64,000 nt of DNA, taken from Blastomussa wellsi (Eukaryota > Cnidaria > Anthozoa > Scleractinia > Plerogyridae). The DNA is taken from contig OX393568.1 of the NCBI GenBank assembly GCA_947652115.1, positions 4,574,017 to 4,638,016 on the forward strand, in the 5' to 3' direction. The notes under the pieces were generated by a model. That model saw nothing but the letters and a program-made list of their open reading frames with translations, made no database searches and was not told where the DNA came from. Position 1 is the first letter of the stretch. Each line of letters begins with the position of its first letter. Of this stretch, positions 20,919-33,000 are shown piece by piece. The position numbers and the translations under genes were made by a program.

Positions 20919-23900
20919 TTGTCCCCGCCAGGAAAACTTAATGTTTTTTTCTAACACAGTGTTTGATTTTGCTGGGCTATTTCTTGCATGTAGGAAGGGA
21001 AGGTGTGCGGAGTTTGCCCCCGCAGACAAACAATTGCCCCAACGGACAAAAAATCCTAGGTATGGCCCTTCCCGCCTGTAAGTAACGTCCAACCTCACTG
21101 CTGTTTGTTCCGGTCAAAATGGTGATTAAGTCGGACAGATTCACCGGAAAAAAATATTTGCAGCCCTGCTAGTAGGCGAAATAGTAATTCGACAGTGGGA
21201 AAGTGAAGGAACATTTCGATAACATAGCAAATACGAAAAATGTATAGGTGGTAAAAATAAAGAAGATTAAATCAGATTTCGATATGGGTTTTTGAAATAT
21301 TGTTAGACTGAACAGTTTTCAAAGCCGTTTATCTCGCTTGCTTTGAACTTTTAACAATAATGCCCCGGGGGAGACTAATATCACACCAGGGCTTGACAAT
21401 AACTTTTTACACAAATTTGGAAAGTAGATTCTCAAACTCATTAATAATTCATCACGTTAAAACAAAGGAAATCAGAACCGTGAAGGAGGTTTGGAAATGC
21501 GATCTTAATTAGCATATATTTTTACGATTTTGTTTCTTCGTTTTCTCCGTAGTTTTAGTTTCGATTGAGAAGATATATCAAACACTCGAGACAGTGTTTC
21601 ATCACATTTCCAAACACTCTCGGTGGATGCCACAACCTGGAAATGTGATGAAACACTGTCTCTCGTGTTTGATATATTACTTGAAAAACTTTACTTTACG
21701 TCTCAAAATTTTATTTTCCAAAATGGGTTACAGTGTCACAGCTGCCAACTGTGATAAAACCAGTGTCCTCACCTGTATCCACATCTTCTCGGCAGCTCTC
21801 CTGATCCTCATATGGCAGATCGGAGAATGAGAGAATAGCCAAAAATCGCCTTTTGCAGACGGAAAACCATTGTCGGGTGTTTATTTTATTTGATTACTCT
21901 TTTGACATACCTGTTTCTCTTATGCCTATTACATTCATGTAAGTATTAAAAGTTGCTTCGCAGTATACTTCCCAGATAAGGTACGTATTTTGGTTAAGGC
22001 TTTTACATTCCAAGAAGTTAATTTACTTTCCAATGGAAAGCGGGTAAGTGTTAGCCGAGTGTCGAGCCCTGCATGGACAAAGTACTTTAAGATAGCTACG
22101 TCACGGTTTGTTCAAGTTTGCAATCCGTCTCAATCTTCTCCATCCTTAATCATCCTTGTTTCTTTTTGGTTAAGTATCACGTCTTTGTTGTTTTTCTTCC
22201 GTGGTAAACTACTATTTAGACGTTTCCTTCATTTAAGGGGAATTTGGTTCATCGCAAAAATGACGTCTCAAAATATCGTGACAGAGCTCCTTTAAAACCA
22301 CCACAAAGTGTTTCAACATCAACTTATATTTACCTTCAGTATTGCTCTCTTTTCACTCGGGATTAATCCATATAACCGCGCCTGTGTTACTGCTGAATTC
22401 AGGTCTACTGACGCTGGATCTTCACTTTCATGAACTTCTTTGTTAATTAACGCCCATTCCTGAAAACGTTCTGCAAATTGTAGAAGTTCATCTTCTAAAC
22501 AAGTCTCCGTTGGAACGAGCGATTCGTCTGCTAGTCTTGATATCTGTTGGCCCTCGGCGTATTCTGCGGGTACAATACATTAAATGAAATGATTATATTT
22601 CACTGTGTTTCAACTCAAGTTACAACAGATTCAAGAAAGCAAGGGGAGTGCTACCCTTTGCTAGATAGAACAGTGGCGATGTCCTGGGGCAATGTAAAAA
22701 TTATTACAGTGTACGGAACAGAAAGAGCCAGTCGCATGGTAATAGAACAGTGTACGATAAGAAAAAGTACGGCCGCACAGTCACTGACCTCTGGCTAACA
22801 GCATTTATAGTTCACCACTAAATTTTCTCCGATTCTCATTGGTCTAAATTAAACACGTGACGCGATAGTGTTCATCCGCGGAGGGCACTATCAGCGCATA
22901 GTGCCCGTCCGAGGAAAGTACCCGGATGGATAGTACCCGTCCGTGAATTTTTTTGGTAAACAAGCGATCTTTCGTTAAAAAAGAAACATTCAAACGCTAT
23001 TTGATTGATCTGCATTTAGAGGGTTTCTTGCCTGATTTCGTTTATTCGTACATTTTGGCTTGCAGCAAAAACTCAAGAAGCTGTTTTGTGAATCTGCGCG
23101 CGGAAGAAAATTTAGTGTTGAACAATAAAGACAATGGAGTGTTTATGTCTCGGAACTATCGGTCTGATAGTTTCCCCTTGGAAATTTGATGTTCTTAAAA
23201 CTAGCATATTTGCCCGCGAAGCTTCGCTTCTCGGGCAAATATTTGTTTTAAGAACATCAAATTTCCGCGGGGCAACTATCAGCCGATAGTTCCTCGACAG
23301 AAACACTCTAATGATGCGGATGTTTTATATAATCTTATTTGTGCGGGAACCTCTGTATAGACTTGTGCAAACGCAAATCAACGGTCGCGTAGCTAGCGTT
23401 TAACTCGCCATTGGTATTCTTTAAATTCTGATGCGCTAAGAAGGTGGCGGGTTTTAGTTTGAAATAACTCCGGTAACATGCGCCTTAGGTGTTCTCTTTC
23501 TAACTAACCCACTTGTCCCGTTTCAAATACTCTTACACTCAGATAAACGAGCTGTAAACTACAAACTGTAAACGAGAATTGTACAGCCATCATACCAGCA
23601 CATCGTCCTTTATGCTTAACAGCAACGTTTATCTGCATCTTGCAGGCGTGACGGTGCACCTCGCAAAGGTTTTCATACTCCCGCAGAAACACAGAGCAAT
23701 GCGGATCTACATCAGCAGTGCATTCAGTAGGACAGTGACATTCGGGTAAGTTATCACCATTAACGCGGCACATCTTTCCATCCTTGCAGCTTGTTTTATT
23801 GCACTTCTCTGTCAACAGAAAGGAGGAAATGATGGAGTTACGAATTACCTAAAAGGATAGAAAGAGTTTTCAGTAATACATCCAACTACTGAGAGCCTGA

Positions 23901-23962
23901 TGACATGGGACTGGCATTTCGAATTTAAATTTGACATATTGAACTAGGGTTTATTCTGGTAG

Positions 23963-24007
<45 letters not shown>

Positions 24008-27000
24008 GTATAACAATATAATTTGGTTTTATCAACTGGGTTGATAATGTCAATTGGCCACCGTAAAGAGATTCAAGAGCTGACTTTCGAGCGTTGGCCC
24101 TTTGGTAGCCGAGCTAAAATCTCAGCGCTTCTATTAAGCCCGGCTGAAATTCACCTTAAGAAATTCACCCTTAGAAGAATCGAATTTTATAGTAAATTTT
24201 TATTAATAGTGGACTGCTTACCATCCAGTTCCGTTCTTGCTATAACTGCTGTACCATTACCATTACCATTCTCGATTCCATTTCCATTTCCATCGGTGGG
24301 CGACTCACTTGTGGCATATTCTGAAGGTGACTCAGTTGTGGCATGTACCGAAGGTGATTCACTTGTTGCTTCTTTAGTGGAAAGGTAATCAATCACGTTT
24401 GAAGAATCGGTTGTAGACACGACTTCTGGAGCAGCAGTGGTTTCACCAATAACGTTGGGGAACTCAGTTGTAATTCGCACCGATGGTGTCGGCGTAAATG
24501 CTATGCTGCTGCGTGATTCGGTTTTAGAATCCACTGGAGGTGATTCAGTTGTGGCATATACCGAAGGTCGCTCGGTTGTGGCATCCACTGTAGTTGACTC
24601 AGTTGTAGAATCCTCTGTAGGTTTGTCAGTTGTGGCATCCACTGATGGTGACTCAGTTGTAGCATCTACTGAAGGTGACTCAGTTGTGGCATCTACTGAA
24701 GGTGACTCAGTTGTGGAATCCACTGAAGGGGACTCAGTTGTGGCATCTACTGATGGTGACTCAGTTGTAGCATCCACTGATGGTGACTCAGTTGTAGCAT
24801 CTACTAAAGGTGACTCAGTTGTGGCATCTAATGAAGGTGACTCAGTTGTAGCATCTACTGACGGTGATTCAGTTGTGTCATCAACTGAAGGTGATTCAGT
24901 TGTAGCATCCACTGATGGTGACTCAGTTGTGACATCAACTGAAGGTGACTCAGTTGTGGCATCTACTGAAGGTGACTCAGTTGTAGCATCTACTGAAGGT
25001 GACTCAGTTGTGACATCTACTGAAGGTGACTCAGTTGTGGCATCAACTGAAGGTGATTCAGTTGTAGCATCTACTGATGGTGATTCAGTTGTGGCATCTA
25101 CTGATGGTGACTCAGTTGTGACATCTACTGATGGTGATTCAGTTGTGGCATCTACTGAAGGTGATTCAGTTGTGGCATCTACTGAAGGTGATTCAGTTGT
25201 GGCATCCACTGAAGGTGACTCAGTTGTGGCATCCACTGAAGGTGATTCAGTTGTAGCATCTACTAAAGGTGACTCAGTTGTGACATCTACTGATGGTGAT
25301 TCAGTTGTGGCATCTACTGAAGGTGATTCAGTTGTGGCATCTACTGAAGGTGATTCAGTTGTGGCATCTACTGAAGGTGATTCAGTTGTGGCATCTACTG
25401 ATGGTGATTCAGTTGTGGCATCTACTGAAGGCGATTCAGTTGTGGCATCTACTGAAGGTGATTCAGTTGTGGCATCTACTGATGGTGATTCAGTTGTGGC
25501 ATCTACTGAAGGCGATTCAGTTGTGGCATCTACTGAAGGTGATTCAGTTGTGACATCCACTGAAGGTGACTCAGTTGTGGCATCCACTGAAGGTGACTCA
25601 CTTGTGGCATCTACTGAAGGTGATTCAGTTCTAGCATGTACTGATGGTGACTCAGTTGTAGCATCTACTGAAAGTGATTCAGTTGTGGCATCTTCTGAAG
25701 GTGATTCAGTTGTGGCATCTACTGAAGGTGATTCAGTTGTAGCATCTACTGATGGTGACTCAGTTGTGACATCTACTGATGGTGATTCAGTTGTGGCATC
25801 TACTGATGGTGATTCTGTTGTGGCATCTACTGATGGTGATTCAGTTGTGGCATCTACTGATGGTGATTCAGTTGTGACATCTACTGATGGTGATTCAGTT
25901 GTAGCATCTATTGAAGGTGACTTAGTTGTAGCATCTACTGATGGTGACTCACTTGTGGCATCAACTGAAGGTGACTCAGTTGTAGCAGCTACTGATGGTG
26001 ACTCAGTTGTAGCATCTACTGAAGGTGACTCAGTTGTAGCATCTACTGATGGTGACTCAGTTGTGGCATCTACTGACAGTGACTCAGTTGTGGCATCTAC
26101 TGACGGTAACTCAGTTGTGGAATCTACTGACGGTAACTCAGTTGTGGCATCTACTGATGGTGACTCAGTTGTGGCATCAACTGCAAGGGACTCAGTTGTA
26201 GCATCTACTGATGGTGACTCAGTTGTTGGATCTACTGGAGGTGACTCAGTTGTAGCATCTACTGACGGTGACTCAGTTGTGGCATCTACTGAAGGTGATT
26301 CAGTTGTAGCATCTACTGAAGGTGACTCAGTTGTGGCATCTACTGAAGGTGACTCAGTTGTGTCATCTACTGTAGGTGACTCAGTTGTAGCATCTACTAA
26401 AGGTGACTCAGTTGTAGCATCTACTAAAGGTGACTCAGTTGTAGCATCTACTGACGGTGACTCAGTTGTAGCATCTACTAAAGGTGACTCAGTTGTGGCA
26501 TCTACTGATGGTGATTCAGTTGTGGCATAAACTGAAGGTGACTCAGTTGTAGCATCTACTGACGGTGACTCAGTTGTGGCATCTACTGAAGGTGATTCAG
26601 TTGTAGCATCTACTGAAGGTGACTCAGTTGTGGCATCTACTGAAGGTGACTCAGTTGTGTCATCTACTGTAGGTGACTCAGTTGTAGCATCTACTGAAGG
26701 TGACTCAGTTGTAGCATCTACTAAAGGTGACTCAGTTGTAGCATCTACTGACGGCGACTCAGTTGTAGCATCTACTAAAGGTGACTCAGTTGTGGCATCT
26801 ACTGATGGTGATTCAGTTGTGGCATCAACTGAAGGTGACTCAGTTGTAGCATCTACTGAAGGGGACTCAGTTGTAGCATCTACTGAAGGGGACTCAGTTG
26901 TAGCATCTACTGATGGTGATTCAGTTGTGGCATCTACTGAAGGTGATTCAGTTGTGGCATCTACTGACGGTGATTCAGTTGTGGCATCTACTGAAGGGGA

Positions 27001-30000
27001 CTCAGTTGTAGCATCTACTGATGGTGACTCTGTTGTAGCATCTACTGCAGGGGACACAGTTGTAGCATCTGCCAAAGGTGACTCAGTTGTAGCATCTACT
27101 GAAGGTGACTCAGTTGTAGCATCTACTGAAAGAGATTCAGTTGTAGCATCTACTGAAGGTGACTCAGTTGTGTCATCTACTGTAGGTGACTCAGTTGTGG
27201 CATCTACTGACGGTGATTCAGTTGTGGCATCTACTGACGGTGACTCAGTTGCAGCATCTACTGACGGTGATTCAGTTGTTGCATCTACTGACGGTGATTC
27301 AGTTGTGGCATCTACTGATGGTGACTCAGTTGTAGCATCTACTGAAGGTGATTCAGTTGTGCCATCTACTGAAGGTGACTCACGTGTGACATCTATTGAA
27401 GGTGATTCAGTTGTAGCATCTACTGAAGGTGATTCAGTTGTGGCATCTACTGAAGGTGATTCAGTTGTGACATCTACAGAAGGTGATTCAGTTGTGGCAT
27501 CTACTGAAGGTGATTGTGTTGTGGCCTTAACTGAAGGTGTCTCAGTTGAAGCTGCTTTTGTAGGTAACTCCGTTGTTGCAGCCACCGATTGATTTTCTGT
27601 TGTGAGCTGTACTAAAGGTAATCCAGTCGTCTCATCTATAGATGGTGAAAAAGTTGTGGGCTCTACTAAAGGTGACTGACTTGAAGCAACAATAGAAGGT
27701 GGCTCAGATGTGAGAAGGACAGAAGGTGATTTGGTTGTGATATCTACAGAGGTGGGAGCCGTAGTAGTGGACTCTTTTTCCCGAGCAGCTACATATGAGG
27801 GACTCTCAGTTACAGAAGGTAGTGTAGCAGCTGTTTGTGCAGAGGTAGATGAATCTGCAGACACGGTTTCGGTTGTTGCGTCCACAGGAATTGATGCCTT
27901 AGTTGTTGACTCCTTTGCTAGCCCTGCTACAGGTAGTGTAGAACGCGATTGCGTAGTTGCTGCTACTTCAGAAGGTGATTCTGTTGTTGCTTCTTTAGAA
28001 GATAACGCAGTTGTTGCCTCTTCAGAAGGGGCCTCTGTGGTTTCTTCTTGTGAAGGTACCACAGTTGTTCTTTCTTCAGAAGGATCCACTGTTGTTGCTT
28101 CATCGGAAGGTCCCTTTGTTGTTACTTCTTCAGAGGGAGACTCAGTGGTTACTTCTTGAGGAGATGCCTCTGTGGTTGCTTCTTCAGAAGGTGCATCTGT
28201 TGTCCTTTCTTCAGAAACTGCAACTGTTGTTGCTTTATCTGAAGGTGATTCAGTTGTAGCATCTACTGAAGGTGACTCAGTTGTGTCATCTACTGTAGGT
28301 GACTCAGTTGTGGCATCTACTGACGGTGACTCAGTTGTGGCATCTACTGACGGTGACTCAGTTGCAGCATCTACTGACGGTGATTCAGTTGTGGCATCTA
28401 CTGAAGGTGACTCAGTTGCAGCATCTACTGACGGTGATTCAGTTGTTGCATCTACTGACGGTGATTCAGTTGTGGCATCTACTGATGGTGACTCAGTTGT
28501 AGCATCTACTGAAGGTGATTCAGTTGTGGCATCTACTGAAGGTGACTCAGGTGTAACATCTACTGAAGGTGATTCAGTTGTGGCATCTACTGAAGGTGAT
28601 TCAGTTGTGGCATCTACTGAAGGTGGTTCAGTTGTGACATCTACTGAAGGTGATTCAGTTGTGGCATCTACTGAAGGTGATTCAGTTGTGGCATCTACTG
28701 AAGGTGATTCAGTTGTAGCATCTACTGATGGTGACTCAGTTGTGGCATCTACTGAAGGTGACTCAGTTGTAGCATCTACTGACGGTGACTCAGTTGTAGC
28801 ATCTACTGACGGTGACTCAGTTGTAGCATCTACTGACGGTGATTCAGTTGTAGCATCTACTGACGGTGACGCAGTTGTGGCATCTACTGAAGGTGACTCA
28901 GTTGTAGCATCTACTGCAGGTGACTCAGTTGTAGCATCTACTGAAGGTGACTCAGTTGTAGCATCTACTGCAGGGGACTCAGTTGTGGCATCTACTGAAG
29001 GGGACTCAGTTCTAGCATCTACTGAAGGTGACTCAGTTGTGTCATCTACTGTCGGTGATTCAGTTGTGGCATCTACTGAAGGTGACTCAGTTGTAGCATC
29101 TACTGATGGTGATTCAGTTGTGGCATCGACTGAAGGTGACTCAGGTGTGACATCTACTGAAGGTGATTCAGTTGTGGCATCTACTGAAGGTGATTCAGTT
29201 GTGGCATCTACTGAAGGTGATTCAGTTGTGGCATCTACTGAAGGTGTGTCAGTTGTGGCATCCACTGAAGGTGACTCAGTTGTGGCATCTACTGAAGGGG
29301 ACTCAGTTGTAGCATCTACTGAAGGTGACTCAGTTGCGTCATCTACTGTAGGTGATTCAGTTGTGGCATCTATTGAAGGTGACTCAGTTGTAGCATCTAC
29401 TGATGGTGATTCAGTTGTGGCATCTACTGAAGGCGATTCAGTTGTGGCATCTACTGAAGGTGATTCAGTTGTTGCATCTACTGAAGGTGACTCAGTTGTA
29501 GCATCTACTGATTGTGACTCAGTTGTAGCATCTACTGAAGGTGATTCAGTTGTGGCATCTACTGATGGTGACTCAGTTGTGACATCTACTGATGGTGATT
29601 CAGTTGTGGCATCTACTGAAGGTGATTCAGTTGTGGCATCTACTGAAGGCGATTCAGTTGTGGCATCTACTGAAGGTGTGTCAGTTGTGGCATCCACTGA
29701 AGGTGACTCAGTTGTGGCATCTACCGATGGTGACTCAGTTGTAGCATCTACTGATGGTGACTCATTTGTAGCATCTACATTAGGTGATTTTGTTGTGGCC
29801 TTAACTGAAGGTTTCTCAGTTGCAGCTGCTTTAGTAGGTAACTCCGTTGTTGCAGCCACTGATTGCTTTTCTGTTGTGAGCTGTACTAAAGGTGATCCAG
29901 TCGTTGCATCTATAGATGGTGAAAAAGTTGTGGGCTCTACTAAAGGTGACTGACTTGAAGCAACAATAGAAGGTGGCTCAGATGTGAGAAGGACATAAGG

Positions 30001-33000
30001 TGATTTGGTTGTGGTATCTACAGAGGTGGAAGCCGTAGATGTTGACTCTTTTTCCCGAGCTGCTACATCCGATGGACTCTCAGTTACAGAAGGTAGTATA
30101 GCAGCTGTTTGTGCAGAGGTTTGTGCAGACTCAGTTGTGGCATATACTGAAGGTGATTCAGTTGTGGCATCTACTGAAGGTGATTCAGTTGTGGCATCTA
30201 CTGATGGTGATTCAGTTGTGGCATCTACTGAAGGTGATTCAGTTGTAGCATCTACTGAAGGTGATTTTGTTGTGGCCTTAACTGAAGGTGTCTCAGTTGC
30301 AGCTGCTTTAGTAGGTAACTCCGTTGTTGCAGCCACCGATTGCTTTTCTGTTGTGAGCTGTACTAAAGGTGATCCAGTCGTTGCATCTATAGATGGTGAA
30401 AAAGTTGTGGGCTCTACTAAAGGTGACTGACTTGAAGCAACAATAGAAGGTGGCTCAGATGTGAGAACGACAGAAGGTGATTTGGTTGTGATATCTACAG
30501 AGGTGGGAGCCGTAGTAGTGGACTCTTTTTCCCGAGCCGCTGCATATGAGGGACTCTCAGTTACAGAAGGTAGTGTAGCAGCTGTTTGTGCAGAGGTAGA
30601 TGAATCTGCAGACACGGTTTCGGTTGTTGCGTCCACAGGAATTGATGCCTTAGTTGTTGACTCCTTTGCTAGCCCTTCTACAGGTAGTGTAGAACGTGAT
30701 TGCGTAGTTGCTGCTACTTCAGAAGGTGATTCTGTTGTTGCTTCTTTAGAAGATAACGCAGTTGTTGCCTCTTCAGAAGGGGCCTCTGTGGTTGCTTCTT
30801 GTGAAGGTACCACAGTTGTTCTTTCTTCAGAAGGTTCCACTGTTCTTGCTTCATCGGAAGGTCCCTCTGTTGTTACTTCTTCAGAGGGAGACTCAGTGGT
30901 TACTTCTTGAGGAGATGCCTCTGTGGCTGCTTCTTCAGAAGGTGCCTCTGTTGTTCTTTCTTCAGAAAGTGCAACTGTTGTTGCTTTATCTGAAGGCGCC
31001 TCTGTTGCTGCTTCTTCAGAGGGAGACTCAGTGGCTGCCTCTTCAGAAGGTTCCTCTCTGGTTGCTTGTTCAGGTATCTTTGTGGTTGCCTCCTCAGAGG
31101 ATGTCTCTGTGGTTGCCTCTTCAGAAGGTGCCTCTGTGGTTGCCTCTTCAGAAGGTGTCTCTGTGGTTTCCTCTTCGGATGGTGCGTCTGTGGTTGCCTC
31201 TTCAGAAGGTGACTTTGTGGTTGCCTTTTCAGAAGGTGTCTCTGTGGTTTTCTCTTCGGATGGTGCGTCTGTGGTTGCCTCTTCAGAAGGTGACTCTGTG
31301 GTTGCCTCTTCAGAAGGTGCCTTTGTGGTTGCCTCTTCAGAAGGTTCCTCTCTGGTTGCTTGTTCAGGTATCTTTGTGGTTGCCTCCTCAGAGGATGTCT
31401 CTGTGGTTGCCTCTTCAGAAGGTGCCTCTGTGGTTGCCTCTTCAGAAGGTGTCTCTGTGGTTTCCTCTTCGGATGGTGCGTCTGTGGTTGCCTCTTCATA
31501 AGGTGACTCTGTGGTTGCCTCTTCAGAAGGTGTCTCTGTGGTTTCCTCTTCAGAAGGTGACTCTGTGGTTGCCTCTTCAGAAGGTTCCTCTGTGGTTTCC
31601 TCTTCAGAAGGTGCCTCTGTTGTTGCCTCTTCAGAAGGCGACTCTGTGGTTGCCTCTTCAGAAGGTGTCTCAGTGGTTCCCTCTTCAGAAGGCACCTCTG
31701 TGGTTGCCTCTTTAGAAAGTGTCTGTGTGGTTGCCTCTTCAGAAGGTGTCTCTGTGGTTGCCTCTTCAGAAGGTTCCTCTGTGGCTGCCTCTTCAGAAGG
31801 TGTTTCTGTGGTTGCCTCTTCAGAAGGTGTCTCTGTGGTTGCCTCTTCAGAAGGTGCCTCTGTTGTTGCCTCTTCAGAAGGTGTCTCTTTGGTTGCCTCT
31901 TCAGAAGGTGTCTCTTTGGTTGCCTCTTCAGAAGGTGTCTCTGTGGTTGCCTCTTCAGAAGGTGTCTCTGTGGTTGCCTCTTCAGAAGGTGTCTCTGTGG
32001 TTGCCTCTTCAGAAGGTGTCTCTGTTGTTGCCTCTTCAGAAGGTGTCTTTGTGGTTGCTTCTTCAGATGGTGTCTGTGTGGTTGCCTCTTCAGAAGGTGT
32101 TTGTGTGGTTGCCTCTTTAGACGGTGTCTCTGTTGTTGCCTCTTCAGAAGGTGCCTCTGTGGTTGCCTCTTCAGATGGTGTCTGTGTGGTTGCCTCTTCA
32201 GAAGGTTTCTGTGTGGTTGCCTCTTCAGACGGTGTCTCTGTTGTTGCCTCTTTAGAAGGTGGTTCTGTGGTTGCCTCTTCAGAAAGTGTCTCTGTGGTTG
32301 CCTCTTCAGAAGGTGTCTGTGTTGTTGCCTCTTTAGAAGGTTCCTCTGTGGCTGCCTCTTTAGAAGGTGCCTCTGTGGTTGCCTCTTCAGAGGGTGTCTC
32401 TTTGGTTGCCTCTTCAGAAGGTGTCTGTGTGGTTGCGACTTCAGAAGGTGTCTCTGTGGTTGCCTTTTCAGAAGGTGTCTCTCTCGTTGCCTCTTCAGAA
32501 GGTGTCTCTGTGGTTGCCTCTTTAGAAGGTGTCTCTGTTGTTGCCTCTTTAGAAGGTTCGTCTGTAGTTGCCTCTTCAGAAGGTGTCTGTGTGGTTGCCT
32601 CTTCAGAAGGTGTCTCTGTGGTTGCTTCTTCAGAAGGTGTCTGTGTTGTTTCCTGTTCGGACGGTGTCTCTGTGGTTTCCTCTTCGGATGGTGTCTGTGT
32701 GGTTGCCTCTTCAGATGGTGTTCCTGTGGTTGCCTCTTCAGAAGGTTTCTCTGTGGTTGCCTCTTTAGAAGGTTCCTCTGTGGTTGCCTCTTCAGAAGGT
32801 GTCTCTGTCGTTGCCTCTTCAGAAGGTTTTTCTGTGGTTTCCTCTTTGGACGGTGTCTCTGTGGTTGCCTCTTCAAAAGGTTTCTCTGTGGTTGCCTCTA
32901 CAAAAGGTGTCTGTGTGGTTGCCTCTTCAGAAGGTGTCTGTGTGGTTGCCTCTTCAGAAGGTTCCTCTGGTTTTGCCTCTTCAGAAGGTGCCTCTGTTAT

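Larger units (their letters stand above)
24540..30245 (-). repeat. Array B: 27-bp repeats encoding PSVDATTES, in three blocks
   Basis: Blocks lie at about 24540-27500, 28235-29790 and 30130-30245 (only a few units). The unit is SVDATTESP with frequent V/T/L/P exchanges. A 297-bp (11-unit) duplication is visible between about 26261 and 26558. Array B is more homogeneous than array A, suggesting more recent expansion or gene conversion. Confidence 0.9.

Noticed and set aside
21774..21840. Possible extra SPARC exon on the - strand (DLPYEDQESCREDVDT followed by GTGAGG)
   Set aside because: Exons 5 and 6 already join in phase 0 into a continuous EC domain, and no good acceptor precedes this stretch.
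24437..26530. Long + strand open frame (697 codons, GDSVVASTDG repeats) and similar ones at 26576-27592, 28172-29953 and 31511-33148
   Set aside because: They are exact antisense shadows of the SPARC repeat exon. They have no splice sites, signal peptide or domain, and they break at linker changes.
30900..32876. 658-codon basic frame (KRQPQRHLL) on the - strand
   Set aside because: This is a shifted frame of the PSEEATTET repeat; its openness follows from the 27-bp unit.
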